Origin: Candidatus Parepulonipiscium sp. PG-Nun2H_MBin03
GTDB lineage: Bacteria; Bacillota; Clostridia; Lachnospirales; Cellulosilyticaceae
Direction: 5' to 3'
NCBI GenBank assembly: GCA_001995005.1
Contig: MDJN01000033.1
Location: forward strand, 1 to 8,839
Length of the DNA: 8,839 nt
The notes below the pieces were generated by a model. The model was not told the origin of the DNA. It saw only the letters and a list, made by a program, of their open reading frames with translations, and did not search any database. Each line of letters starts with the position of its first letter. Within the stretch, counting starts at the first letter, position 1. Position numbers and translations under genes: made by a program. Shown piece after piece: positions 1 to 7,153 of this stretch.

Positions 1-474
1 AAACGGAAGTAATAGCAATATAATAATAAAGGGTATATACAAAATAATAACTTTTTTTGCAAATATATAAGGAGATAAAAAAACAAATATATTACTTATT
101 ATTAAACCAATAATACAGAAACTTAACTGCCTTGTTGCAAGCTCAATATTTAATCTATTTAACATTATAGAAGAAATTGTTAATAAAAATACTACTACAT
201 ATCCTCCTAAAAATGATGGTTGTCGACTGTATTTTAAATAGTGCAACCCACTAACTACTATAATAGAGATTATCCAGTGTAACCATAAATCTGTAAATAA
301 ACTAAAGTTATTTAACATAAGTATTAATATACACAACGAAAATAATATAACCGTTAGCTTATATATAGTTTCTTGCATAGCAATTTGTTTTTTATAAATT
401 ACTACAAATAGTGTACATATTATTACTGATATAATACTTATTATATATCTACTTAATAAAATAAATAAATCCAT
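1..474 (-). CDS. SEDS-family (FtsW/RodA/SpoVE-like) membrane protein, N-terminal part only
   Basis: The frame stays open for 158 codons from the ATG at 472-474 to the left edge, so the C-terminal part is missing. The product is very hydrophobic, with about six likely membrane segments (roughly residues 8-27, 38-58, 66-80, 91-106, 117-135 and 143-158). Residues 104-123 read like the SEDS signature after the first core helix: an Met-Leu-x-Arg-Leu stretch, then Ala-Thr-Arg-Gln-Leu, then another helix. SEDS proteins are peptidoglycan glycosyltransferases or their relatives in division and elongation complexes. Here the signature lies near residue 115 rather than the usual 50-60, so there is an N-terminal extension of two or three helices, a form I recall from Clostridia next to U32 proteins. 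The start lies 6 nt past the U32 stop, and its ribosome site (GTGAGG) contains that stop, suggesting coupled translation. The family call is fairly sure; FtsW versus RodA versus SpoVE cannot be decided from this part. Confidence 0.78.
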   Translation of the reverse strand, partial: MDLFILLSRYIISIISVIICTLFVVIYKKQIAMQETIYKLTVILFSLCILILMLNNFSLFTDLWLHWIISIIVVSGLHYLKYSRQPSFLGGYVVVFLLTISSIMLNRLNIELATRQLSFCIIGLIISNIFVFLSPYIFAKKVIILYIPFIIILLLLPF

Positions 475-480
475 ATATCC

Positions 481-2715
481 TCACTTTACATATTCTTTTA
501 AAATTTGGCCTATGTTATCATTAGTAGACAGATTTAATCTAACACTTTCTAAATTTCTAATGTGTACATATGTTTTTATATCAATAGGATTGCTATCTAA
601 AATTTGCATTGTACAGCTTGTACAGTCAGTAATTATATCCCATTGTTTATTTTTTCTATCTATAATATAATATTTTCCGTCTTTTTTGCACTTTCCATAA
701 TGAGATAATAAACATTGCCTTGTAGTCATAACAGGTAAATATCCATATATAATTTTTTGAAAATTAAAAGCTACTTTATCTAGTTCTGTAACTTCATTGG
801 AAATCGTTATGCTACTTGCTCCTAAATTTGTATAAAATTCTGCATGTTCAGAGTTATAGACATTAAGATTATAATCAATTTCAAATGGTACATTATTCTC
901 CACCATAAAATTCACTTGTCCTAATGTTCTGCATAAAAATTTACTATTATGTTGTATTAATACTTCAATATCTTTTTTATATTGCTCAAATATTTGGCTA
1001 TTCATAATATATGGTAGACACACCACTATATTAGACATACGTTTTATTGCTAATAGCGTATCTTTTGTTGAGTATGCCCATTCCCAATATACTCTATCAA
1101 TGCCACCATGGCTTTTTACTTCATCTAAACTTGCAAAATTATCTACTTTAACACAAATTTTTACGGGTTTATTTGGAATATTATTTTTAACTTGCTTATA
1201 TTTACTTACAACTGTAGGACTCACTTCTAATATATTTTTAGTTAGTTTTGTTATTGCATCTCTTCGTAATTCGTTTAATTTGCTGACATTAATATATGCT
1301 TTTTCATCTAATTCTATATTTAGCTTATCTATCTTAAATGGCGTATTGCCAGTTTTATTTATACTTTTTTTTACAACCTCCACATCTAAAGGTTGATTTT
1401 TAGCAACTTCTAATATATCAGTTGTTTGAGTTACTACTACATTACCACAAATTAACTTTAATTGAACAGGTAATCCGATTGTTGCTTTAAAATGTGCCTC
1501 TATCTTTCTTTGTCTCGTACGTTTATGATAAGTTTGTTGTAAACTCTTTAACAAATTATGATTTTTAGTTAGATAAACTTTCGCCCCTACTTGTGCATAT
1601 GGCACAGATATACTATTTTTATTATTAATTCCTACGCCTACATGATTTTGCTTATTCCATATTTCTATGCCGTCACCATTGCTTAGCTTATATGAAGTAT
1701 TTAGAGTAACTATTTTAGTTTTAGGTGAATATGTTTTAACCTTTCCAATTAATAGTCCAATATTTTTTGGTGTTTCAATAGACATCATTTTTAAACTAGG
1801 CTGTTCTTCATAATACCCAGTTGTAAAATCTCCCCTATTAAAAATAGCCTTTAAGTTATTGATATCATTTTTATTTTTATCTTTATTTTTATCTTTATTT
1901 TTATCTTTATTTTTATCTTTATTTTTATCTTTATTATCTATATATTTTCTATAGGTGCCAACTACACTCGCAACATATTCTGGAGTTTTCATTCTACCTT
2001 CTATTTTAAAAGAATCTATCTTAGCTTCTACTAACTTATCTAATATATCTATTGTACATATATCTCTAGGGCTCAGCAAGTGTAGCTTATCTGTTATACA
2101 CTCGTCTTTATTAAAAAAACTATATTTCATTCTACACGGCTGTGCACATTCACCTCTATTACCACTGCGCCCACCTATGCTACTGCTCATTAAACATTGC
2201 CCCGAATACGAATAGCATAATGCTCCATGCACAAATGTTTCTATCTCAATATCAATATTATCTTTTATTTGCTTTATCTGAGTTAACGTAAGTTCTCTAG
2301 CCAAGACAATTCTACTAAATCCACTCATCTTTAATAATTTAACATCTTCTATACTATGTGCACTAAGCTGGGTGCTTGCGTGTATTTTTATATGAGGAAA
2401 ATATTTTTTTACAATATTTGCTACACCTAAATCTTGAATTATAATAGCATCTACATTTTCAAGATTTGATAAATACTCATGTAATTTTGGTAATTCCTGT
2501 TCTTTTATAAGTACATTTATAGTTATATAAACTTTTATATCTAATAAGCGACAATATTTAATTATTTCATTCATTTCATCTAGCGTAAAATTAGTAGCAT
2601 TTTGTCTAGCATTAAACTGATGCCCTCCTAAATATATTGCATCTGCTCCATTTGCTATTGCTGCATAAGCATTTTCCATTTTTCCTGCTGGAGCCAATAA
2701 CTCTGGTTGTTTCAA
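481..2715 (-). CDS. U32-family protein with DUF3656-like region (RlhA/TrhP-type RNA hydroxylation family)
   Basis: This 744-residue protein opens with the Pro-Glu-Leu-Leu-Ala-Pro-Ala-Gly motif of U32 proteins. It has the family signature at residues 161-194 (Phe-Val-His-Gly-Ala-Leu-Cys ... Gly-Gln-Cys ... Cys-Ala-Gln-Pro-Cys-Arg), with cysteines 167, 174, 190 and 194. Related U32 proteins bind an iron-sulfur cluster through such cysteines. An FNRG motif follows at 292-295, and a DUF3656-like region around 400-500 contains Thr-Gly-Asn-Thr-Pro-Phe and Asn-Glu-Leu-Arg-Arg. A second cysteine quartet sits at 668, 676, 698 and 701. The two-part layout matches the long RlhA (YdcP) type, which acts in 5-hydroxycytidine formation in 23S rRNA, rather than the short TrhP type; 'collagenase-like protease' is the older name. 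The exact RNA target is inferred, not seen. The start is TTG, overlapping the zapA stop as TTGA; a stop lies six codons upstream and the next ATG would remove the conserved N-terminus. A lysine-rich repeat occupies residues 261-282. Confidence 0.9.
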   Translation of the reverse strand: MKQPELLAPAGKMENAYAAIANGADAIYLGGHQFNARQNATNFTLDEMNEIIKYCRLLDIKVYITINVLIKEQELPKLHEYLSNLENVDAIIIQDLGVANIVKKYFPHIKIHASTQLSAHSIEDVKLLKMSGFSRIVLARELTLTQIKQIKDNIDIEIETFVHGALCYSYSGQCLMSSSIGGRSGNRGECAQPCRMKYSFFNKDECITDKLHLLSPRDICTIDILDKLVEAKIDSFKIEGRMKTPEYVASVVGTYRKYIDNKDKNKDKNKDKNKDKNKDKNKNDINNLKAIFNRGDFTTGYYEEQPSLKMMSIETPKNIGLLIGKVKTYSPKTKIVTLNTSYKLSNGDGIEIWNKQNHVGVGINNKNSISVPYAQVGAKVYLTKNHNLLKSLQQTYHKRTRQRKIEAHFKATIGLPVQLKLICGNVVVTQTTDILEVAKNQPLDVEVVKKSINKTGNTPFKIDKLNIELDEKAYINVSKLNELRRDAITKLTKNILEVSPTVVSKYKQVKNNIPNKPVKICVKVDNFASLDEVKSHGGIDRVYWEWAYSTKDTLLAIKRMSNIVVCLPYIMNSQIFEQYKKDIEVLIQHNSKFLCRTLGQVNFMVENNVPFEIDYNLNVYNSEHAEFYTNLGASSITISNEVTELDKVAFNFQKIIYGYLPVMTTRQCLLSHYGKCKKDGKYYIIDRKNKQWDIITDCTSCTMQILDSNPIDIKTYVHIRNLESVRLNLSTNDNIGQILKEYVK
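1870..1935 (-). repeat. 12-bp in-frame minisatellite encoding (Asn-Lys-Asp-Lys) x5.5
   Basis: A perfect 12-bp unit (AATAAAGATAAA on the coding strand) is repeated five times plus a half unit. It encodes five Asn-Lys-Asp-Lys blocks and a final Asn-Lys at residues 261-282 of the U32 protein. It lies in the linker between the catalytic U32 domain and the conserved FNRG motif at 292-295. Because the unit is four codons long, gain or loss of copies keeps the frame. The perfect identity of the copies points to recent expansion by replication slippage. Confidence 0.97.
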
Positions 2716-3053
2716 AATATATCCAACTTTCTATTTGTTTTTAATTCTTGTATCTCAAGCGTTAATTCTTCAATCCGCTCAAGTAATGCCATATTTTCTG
2801 TTTCACATTTTCCTAAGTCTACTATGCATTCTTTTAATTCTTGCTCTATTTTTATAGCACTATCTGCCATATTCATGGCAACTAACATAGCAATTTGAAC
2901 TGTACTATAACGAGCACTATTTTTACTGTTCCTAATCTCCTCATAATTTTTATTAATTTTTTCTGCGACTTGTTTAATGTGTTCTCCCGATTCTTCCCCT
3001 TGTATTTTGTAAATTTGTCCTCCTATTATCACTTCTACTATATTCTTATCCAT
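2712..3053 (-). CDS. zapA: Cell division protein ZapA (Z-ring associated)
   Basis: This 113-residue protein has the ZapA layout. An N-terminal beta segment (Val-Glu-Val-Ile-Ile-Gly-Gly-Gln-Ile-Tyr-Lys-Ile) is followed by a helix beginning at a Glu-Ser-Gly-Glu-His-Ile pattern. A hydrophobic helix holds Met-Leu-Val-Ala-Met-Asn-Met-Ala-Asp around residues 54-64, and a long C-terminal coiled coil rich in Glu, Leu and Lys covers about 66-107. ZapA binds FtsZ in the cytoplasm and helps bundle filaments in the division ring. The ATG has a good AGGAG site 5 nt upstream, and that site overlaps the ruvB TAG stop. The gene ends in a 4-nt overlap (TTGA) with the TTG start of the U32 gene. Sequence conservation in this family is low, so the call leans partly on size, coiled coil and position between ruvB and the U32 gene, which is common in Clostridia. 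Confidence 0.87.
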   Translation of the reverse strand: MDKNIVEVIIGGQIYKIQGEESGEHIKQVAEKINKNYEEIRNSKNSARYSTVQIAMLVAMNMADSAIKIEQELKECIVDLGKCETENMALLERIEELTLEIQELKTNRKLDIF

Positions 3054-3061
3054 TATTTCTC

Positions 3062-4051
3062 CTAAGTATAATTTTTCAGTATTTGATATGCATTTTCTGT
3101 AAGCATCCTTCCCCTATGCGTACGTTGTAATAATCCTTTTTGCATAAGATAAGGTTCATATACATCTTCTAACGTCTCCTTCTCTTCAGATAATGTAATA
3201 GCTAGTGTATCTATTCCTACAGGCCCACCCTTAAAAGTAGTTGCGATTGTATTTAAAATCCTTCTATCCAATTCATCTAACCCATTCTCGTCTAAGTTTA
3301 ACAAGCCTAGAGCAGATAGAGCAATATCTTTATCAATACTATTATTATTATATTTTATTTGAGCAATGTCACGCACTCTTTTAAAAAATCTATTTGCCAG
3401 CCTAGGCGTTCCTCTTGAACACTTTGCAATTTCTATAGAAGCATCTTGACTAATTTCTGTATCTAATATTTTAGAAGTTCTAGTTATAATTTGAGCTAAT
3501 TCTTCTAATGTGTAATATTCTAACCTTTGTATAATACCAAATCTATCTCTTAAAGGTGAGCTTAACATCCCAGCTCTAGTTGTTGCTCCTATAAGGGTAA
3601 ATTTTTGCAAGTTAATTCTTATAGATTTAGCATTCGGCCCCTTACCTACTACTATATCTATACAAAAATCTTCCATAGCCGAATACAACACTTCTTCTAC
3701 AAAGCGAGGCATTCTATGGATTTCGTCTATAAATAAAATATCTCCTAATTTCAAATTATTTAATATTGCCGCAATATCTCCTGGTTTTTCTATAGCTGGC
3801 CCTGATGTAACTTTAAACTCAACCCCCATTTCATTTGCAATTACTCCTGCCAGAGTAGTTTTACCAAGCCCAGGTGGCCCATATAATAGCACATGGTCTA
3901 ACGATTCTTGCCTATTTTTTGCAGCACTTATAAATATTTCTAATGCTTCTTTTGTACCTTGCTGACCGATATATTCTTTTAAATTTAGCGGTCTTATACT
4001 GTTTTCATTATCTTCTAATTGCAAATCTGTGGATACTATTCGCTTATCCAT
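3062..4051 (-). CDS. ruvB: Holliday junction branch migration ATPase RuvB
   Basis: This is a full-length, 329-residue RuvB, the hexameric AAA+ motor that drives branch migration of Holliday junctions with RuvA. Visible parts are Arg-Pro at 20-21 with the Ile-Gly-Gln motif at 28-30, and Walker A GPPGLGKTT at 58-66. Walker B (Leu-Phe-Ile-Asp-Glu) lies at 106-110, sensor 1 (Gly-Ala-Thr-Thr-Arg-Ala-Gly) at 155-161 and the Pro-Leu-Arg-Asp-Arg-Phe segment at 166-171; Arg170 is the likely arginine finger. Sensor 2 (Gly-Thr-Pro-Arg) is at 214-217. A winged-helix DNA-binding domain follows from about 258, with Gly-Gly-Pro-Val-Gly at 275-279. Near the C-terminus the usual Arg-Thr-Pro-Arg-Gly-Arg reads Arg-Thr-His-Arg-Gly-Arg, a small departure. 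The ATG follows an AGGAGG site by 5 nt. The gene begins 9 nt after ruvA ends, and its stop lies in the zapA ribosome site. Confidence 0.98.
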   Translation of the reverse strand: MDKRIVSTDLQLEDNENSIRPLNLKEYIGQQGTKEALEIFISAAKNRQESLDHVLLYGPPGLGKTTLAGVIANEMGVEFKVTSGPAIEKPGDIAAILNNLKLGDILFIDEIHRMPRFVEEVLYSAMEDFCIDIVVGKGPNAKSIRINLQKFTLIGATTRAGMLSSPLRDRFGIIQRLEYYTLEELAQIITRTSKILDTEISQDASIEIAKCSRGTPRLANRFFKRVRDIAQIKYNNNSIDKDIALSALGLLNLDENGLDELDRRILNTIATTFKGGPVGIDTLAITLSEEKETLEDVYEPYLMQKGLLQRTHRGRMLTENAYQILKNYT

Positions 4052-4060
4052 GCCTTCCTC

Positions 4061-4609
4061 CTATTCACTAAGTAACTTCAGAGCTTTTTTTATGATATGT
4101 TCTGCCGTATCATTATAAGCAAATATTGCATTCACAGCTTGTTTTGCCTGTTTTTCATTATACCCCAAAGATACTAAAGCTAAAACAGCTTCCTCAGTTG
4201 CCACAGGTTGTGCATCATCATATGATACTACACTATCTAATCTGTCTTTTAGCTCTAAAATTAGTCGATTAGCTGTTTTATTTCCTATTCCTGATATCTT
4301 AGTAATAGAGTTAGCGTCTTGTTTTATAATAATTTCCACTAGTTGTTGCCCATACATAGATATTAAAGCTGCTGCAGCTTTTGGTCCTATACCAGATACA
4401 CTTAATAATTTCTTAAATAATCTTTTATCGGCAGGATATAAAAAACCATATAAATCATATGCATCTTCTTTTATATTTTCATATATATATATTTTTTTCG
4501 GATCTGCATAGTCCGTACACATAAATATTTCATACCCTACTCCATTTACCTCCAAAACTATATAATTATCATATCTATCTGTTATATTTCCAACCAAGTA
4601 TGCTATCAT
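4061..4609 (-). CDS. ruvA: Holliday junction DNA-binding subunit RuvA
   Basis: This 182-residue protein is slightly shorter than the usual 190-205 but has all three RuvA domains. An OB-fold covers about 1-63, with Asn-Gly-Val-Gly-Tyr-Glu-Ile at 22-28 and Glu-Asp-Ala-x-x-Leu-Tyr-Gly-Phe at 48-56. Two helix-hairpin-helix motifs follow: Ser-Gly-Ile-Gly-Pro-Lys at 72-77 and Ser-Gly-Ile-Gly-Asn-Lys at 106-111. After a short linker (about 128-138), the C-terminal three-helix domain carries Leu-Gly-Tyr at 148-150 and contacts RuvB. RuvA tetramers hold the four-way junction and load RuvB. The ATG has a TAGGAG site 5 nt upstream. It is the first gene after the pnp terminator. I found no good SigA promoter or LexA-type operator in the 50 bases before it. 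Confidence 0.97.
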   Translation of the reverse strand: MIAYLVGNITDRYDNYIVLEVNGVGYEIFMCTDYADPKKIYIYENIKEDAYDLYGFLYPADKRLFKKLLSVSGIGPKAAAALISMYGQQLVEIIIKQDANSITKISGIGNKTANRLILELKDRLDSVVSYDDAQPVATEEAVLALVSLGYNEKQAKQAVNAIFAYNDTAEHIIKKALKLLSE

Positions 4610-4656
4610 TTTTACTCCTAATATAATATGACCTAGAGCAGAATTTTTTATATTTT

Positions 4657-4690
4657 AACACAAAACGGGGTTGCTAGAGTGGCAACCCGA
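4657..4690 (-). terminator. Intrinsic terminator after pnp
   Basis: On the minus strand a 7-bp stem (GGGTTGC at 4688-4682 with GCAACCC at 4674-4668) closes a 7-nt loop. An extra C-G pair with one bulged C can extend it. A T-rich run (TTTTGTGTT) follows. It begins about 8 nt after the pnp TAA at 4697-4699 and has no T-run on the other strand, so it serves pnp. The interrupted T-run suggests partial read-through into ruvA. Confidence 0.8.
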
Positions 4691-4696
4691 AAGATA

Positions 4697-6802
4697 TTAC
4701 TTAGGTAATAAAGCTTTCCTAGATAAGTTTACCCTACCTTGTTTATCTATTTCTGTAATTTTCACTTCTATCATGTCACCCACTTTTAGGACATCTTCTA
4801 CATTTTCCACTCTATTATGTGCAATTTGTGATATATGAACTAGGCCTTCTTTACCTGGAGCAAGTTGTACAAAAGCACCAATTTTAATTATCTTAACTAC
4901 TTTACCTAAAAATATTTGTCCAGCCTCTAAATCTCTTGCTATTCCTTCAATAATTTCTATCGTACGTTTTGCAGTTTCCTCATTTTCTGCACAAACAGAT
5001 ATTCTACCATCATCTTCAATATCTATTTTTGCACCTGTCTCTTCTATAATTTTATTAATTGTCTTTCCTTTTTGTCCGATTATTTCACTAATCTTTTCAG
5101 GATTAACAGTTATTTGAGTAATATAAGGTGCATAAGGTGATAAACTTTCTCTAGGTTTTTCTATAGCCTTTAACATTATATCATCTATTATATAATCTAT
5201 AGCTTGCTTTGTTTGTCGTAGAGCTTGTTTAATTATATCTTTTGTTAATCCATCTATTTTCATATCCATTTGTATAGATGTAATTCCATTTTTAGTACCG
5301 CCTACTTTAAAATCCATATCTCCTAGGTAATCTTCAAGTCCTTGAATATCTGTAAGCAATACAAAATCATCTGTAGTCTCTCCTGTTACAAGGCCTACCG
5401 ATATACCTGCTACAGGTGATTTAATCGGAACGCCTGCCGCCATTAATGCAAGAGTCGATCCACAAATACTAGCTTGTGATGTTGAACCATTTGAGCTTAA
5501 AACTTCAGATACTAAACGTATAGCATACGGAAATTCCTCTTCAGGCGGAATAACCGGAACTAATGCTCTTTCTGCCAATGCTCCATGGCCTACTTCTCTT
5601 CTACCTGCTGGTCGTGGTGGTCTTGCTTCGCCTACTGAAAATGGCGGGAAGTTATAATGGTGCATATACCTTTTTGAGACTTCTAGCTCATCTAACCCAT
5701 CTATTATTTGTGCCTCACTAATCGGAGCAAGCGTCGCTATAGTAAGAACTTGAGTTTGACCTCTAGTAAACATACCTGAACCATGTACACGTGGTATTAA
5801 ATCCACTTCTGCACTTAATTTTCTTAATTCATCAAGTCGCCTACCATCTGGACGTTTATGTTCTCGTAAAATCATATTACGCACTGTATATTTTTCAAAT
5901 TTATAAAATGCCTCATCCGAATATTTCAGATATTCTTCTCCATAGTTGTCAGTATCTTCAAAAACTTTTTTTAATTCTTGCATCAACGCTTCAAGTCTTG
6001 CACCTCTTGCTAGTTTATCAGGGGTAAATACTGCCTCTACCATTCTGTCATATCCTATTAGTTCAGCAACTTTGTCATAGACTTCTGATGGTATACTATG
6101 TGTTTCATACTCATCTTTTTTAGGTTTGCCACAATCCTCTTTCACAGAAGCTATAAATTCAACAATCTGTTGATTAACTTCGTGACCTTTCATAATGGCT
6201 TCTAACATTATATCTTCAGGAACTTCATCAGCACCTGCTTCTATCATCATAACTTTATCTCTTGATGAAGATACTATAAGAGATAATTTACTATGTTCAC
6301 GTTGTTTAGTAGTTGGGTTTATAACAATTTCTCCATCAATTAGTCCCACTTGCACAGACCCTACTGGTCCATTAAAAGGTATATCTGATATATCCGTTAC
6401 CAAAGCAGCACCTATCATAGCTGTTATTTCTGGCGAACAATCTTGGTCTACCGACATAACAGTTGTTGTTATCACCACATCATTTCTATAATCTTTTGGA
6501 AATAGCGGTCTAATCGGCCTATCTATAACTCTTGATGTTAATACTGCCTTATCTGACGGTCTCCCTTCTCTTTTTAAAAAACCTCCTGGAATTTTTCCTA
6601 CAGCATAGGTTTTTTCTTCATAATTTACACTTAGCGGAAAAAAGTCGGTTCCATCTTTCGGCTTGTCACTTGCCACAGCTGCAGCTAAAATAGTTGTCTC
6701 ACCATAGCTTACAAGAGCTGTTCCATTAGTTAATTCAGCCATTTTCCCTACTTCTACTTTTAATTGTCGACCTGCTAAGTCCATTGTATATGTTTTTACC
6801 AT
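4697..6802 (-). CDS. pnp: Polynucleotide phosphorylase (PNPase)
   Basis: This 701-residue protein has the normal length and full domain order. PNPase degrades RNA 3' to 5' with phosphate as a trimer, often in the degradosome, and can add tails in reverse. The first RNase PH domain carries Phe-Phe-Pro-Leu-Ser-Val-Asn-Tyr (55-62) and the Gly-Gly-Phe-Leu-Lys-Arg-Glu-Gly-Arg-Pro-Ser RNA-binding loop (73-83). A helical linker follows, about 215-310. The catalytic second RNase PH domain has Arg-Arg-Glu-Val-Gly-His-Gly at 401-407, Ser-Ser-Asn-Gly-Ser at 436-440, and Asp485 and Asp491, which match the two catalytic aspartates of the E. coli enzyme by spacing. A KH domain with Ile-Gly-Gln-Lys-Gly at 575-579 and an S1 domain at about 632-697 end the protein. 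The ATG at 6800-6802 is 6-7 nt from an AGAAGGA site; an out-of-frame ATG 4 nt upstream is too close to that site. It lies between two terminators, 87 nt after rpsO. Confidence 0.99.
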   Translation of the reverse strand: MVKTYTMDLAGRQLKVEVGKMAELTNGTALVSYGETTILAAAVASDKPKDGTDFFPLSVNYEEKTYAVGKIPGGFLKREGRPSDKAVLTSRVIDRPIRPLFPKDYRNDVVITTTVMSVDQDCSPEITAMIGAALVTDISDIPFNGPVGSVQVGLIDGEIVINPTTKQREHSKLSLIVSSSRDKVMMIEAGADEVPEDIMLEAIMKGHEVNQQIVEFIASVKEDCGKPKKDEYETHSIPSEVYDKVAELIGYDRMVEAVFTPDKLARGARLEALMQELKKVFEDTDNYGEEYLKYSDEAFYKFEKYTVRNMILREHKRPDGRRLDELRKLSAEVDLIPRVHGSGMFTRGQTQVLTIATLAPISEAQIIDGLDELEVSKRYMHHYNFPPFSVGEARPPRPAGRREVGHGALAERALVPVIPPEEEFPYAIRLVSEVLSSNGSTSQASICGSTLALMAAGVPIKSPVAGISVGLVTGETTDDFVLLTDIQGLEDYLGDMDFKVGGTKNGITSIQMDMKIDGLTKDIIKQALRQTKQAIDYIIDDIMLKAIEKPRESLSPYAPYITQITVNPEKISEIIGQKGKTINKIIEETGAKIDIEDDGRISVCAENEETAKRTIEIIEGIARDLEAGQIFLGKVVKIIKIGAFVQLAPGKEGLVHISQIAHNRVENVEDVLKVGDMIEVKITEIDKQGRVNLSRKALLPK

Positions 6803-6852
6803 TCATTTTCCTTCTTTCTAGTTTTGATGCTATGGCTTCTATCATTTCTTTT

Positions 6853-6878
6853 AAAAAAGGGTGGATACCTCCACCCTT
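6853..6878 (-). terminator. Intrinsic terminator between rpsO and pnp
   Basis: On the minus strand a perfect 9-bp stem (AAGGGTGGA at 6878-6870, TCCACCCTT at 6865-6857) with a 4-nt loop (GGTA) runs straight into TTTTTT. It starts 11 nt after the rpsO stop. This is the clearest terminator in the window. E. coli also has a terminator between rpsO and pnp, where read-through supplies part of the pnp message; a similar role here is inference. Confidence 0.92.
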
Positions 6879-6889
6879 AAATTAATATA

Positions 6890-7153
6890 TTACTTTCTAA
6901 TTCCTAAATCTTTGATAATTGAACGATATCTTTCAATATCTGTTTTAATCAAATAATCTAAAAGTCCACGTCTTTTACCTATCATAAGAAATAGTCCACG
7001 ACGTGAGTGATGGTCTTTTTTATGTGTACGTAAGTGATCTGTTAAATGATTAATTCTATTAGTCAAAAGGGCAATCTGCACCTCTGGAGAACCCGTATCA
7101 TTTTCAGTTCTTGCGTATTTTTTAATAATCTCATCTTTTACTTCTTTAGTCAT
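6890..7153 (-). CDS. rpsO: 30S ribosomal protein S15
   Basis: The 87-residue product is close to the usual 88-89. It carries the hallmark Asp-Thr-Gly-Ser-Pro-Glu-Val-Gln (19-26), the helix Leu-Leu-Thr-x-Arg-Ile-Asn-His-Leu-Thr-x-His-Leu, the His-His-Ser-Arg-Arg-Gly-Leu turn (48-54) and the C-terminal Lys-Arg-Arg-x-Leu-Leu-x-Tyr-Leu. S15 is a primary binder of the 16S rRNA central domain (helices 20-22) and nucleates platform assembly. The ATG at 7151-7153 lies 8 nt after a perfect AGGAGG; another ATG 5 nt upstream is out of frame and hits a stop at once. The gene has its own promoter in the end of ribF, a foldable leader, and a strong terminator after it, so it can act as a single-gene transcript. 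In several bacteria S15 represses its own translation through the leader; the same is plausible here. Confidence 0.99.
   Translation of the reverse strand: MTKEVKDEIIKKYARTENDTGSPEVQIALLTNRINHLTDHLRTHKKDHHSRRGLFLMIGKRRGLLDYLIKTDIERYRSIIKDLGIRK

Noticed and set aside
1100..1396. Plus-strand open frame of 98 codons, and similar ones at 1955-2215, 2707-2898, 5791-6027, 6195-6491, 7046-7249, 7694-7906, 7985-8344 and 8404-8598
   Set aside because: Each lies opposite a well-supported minus-strand gene, has low-complexity hydrophobic content typical of antisense AT-rich DNA, and shows no recognisable domain.
1861..1940. CRISPR-like or regulatory repeat array
   Set aside because: The units are directly adjacent with no spacers, are 12 bp long and keep the U32 reading frame, so this is a coding minisatellite.
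2677..2679. ATG at residue 13 as the start of the U32 gene
   Set aside because: It would drop the conserved Pro-Glu-Leu-Leu-Ala-Pro-Ala-Gly N-terminus; the TTG at 2713-2715 in a TTGA overlap with zapA keeps it.
4623..4651. Promoter for ruvA built on TATTAT at 4628-4623
   Set aside because: At 17-18 nt upstream only ATAAAA or TATAAA is found, and the start would fall at the ribosome site itself.
6735..6845. Short minus-strand frame of 36 codons beginning ATGATAGAAGCC in the pnp leader and running into pnp
   Set aside because: It has no ribosome site before its ATG, which directly follows the terminator T-run, and most of it overlaps pnp in another frame. A leader peptide cannot be excluded but is not supported.
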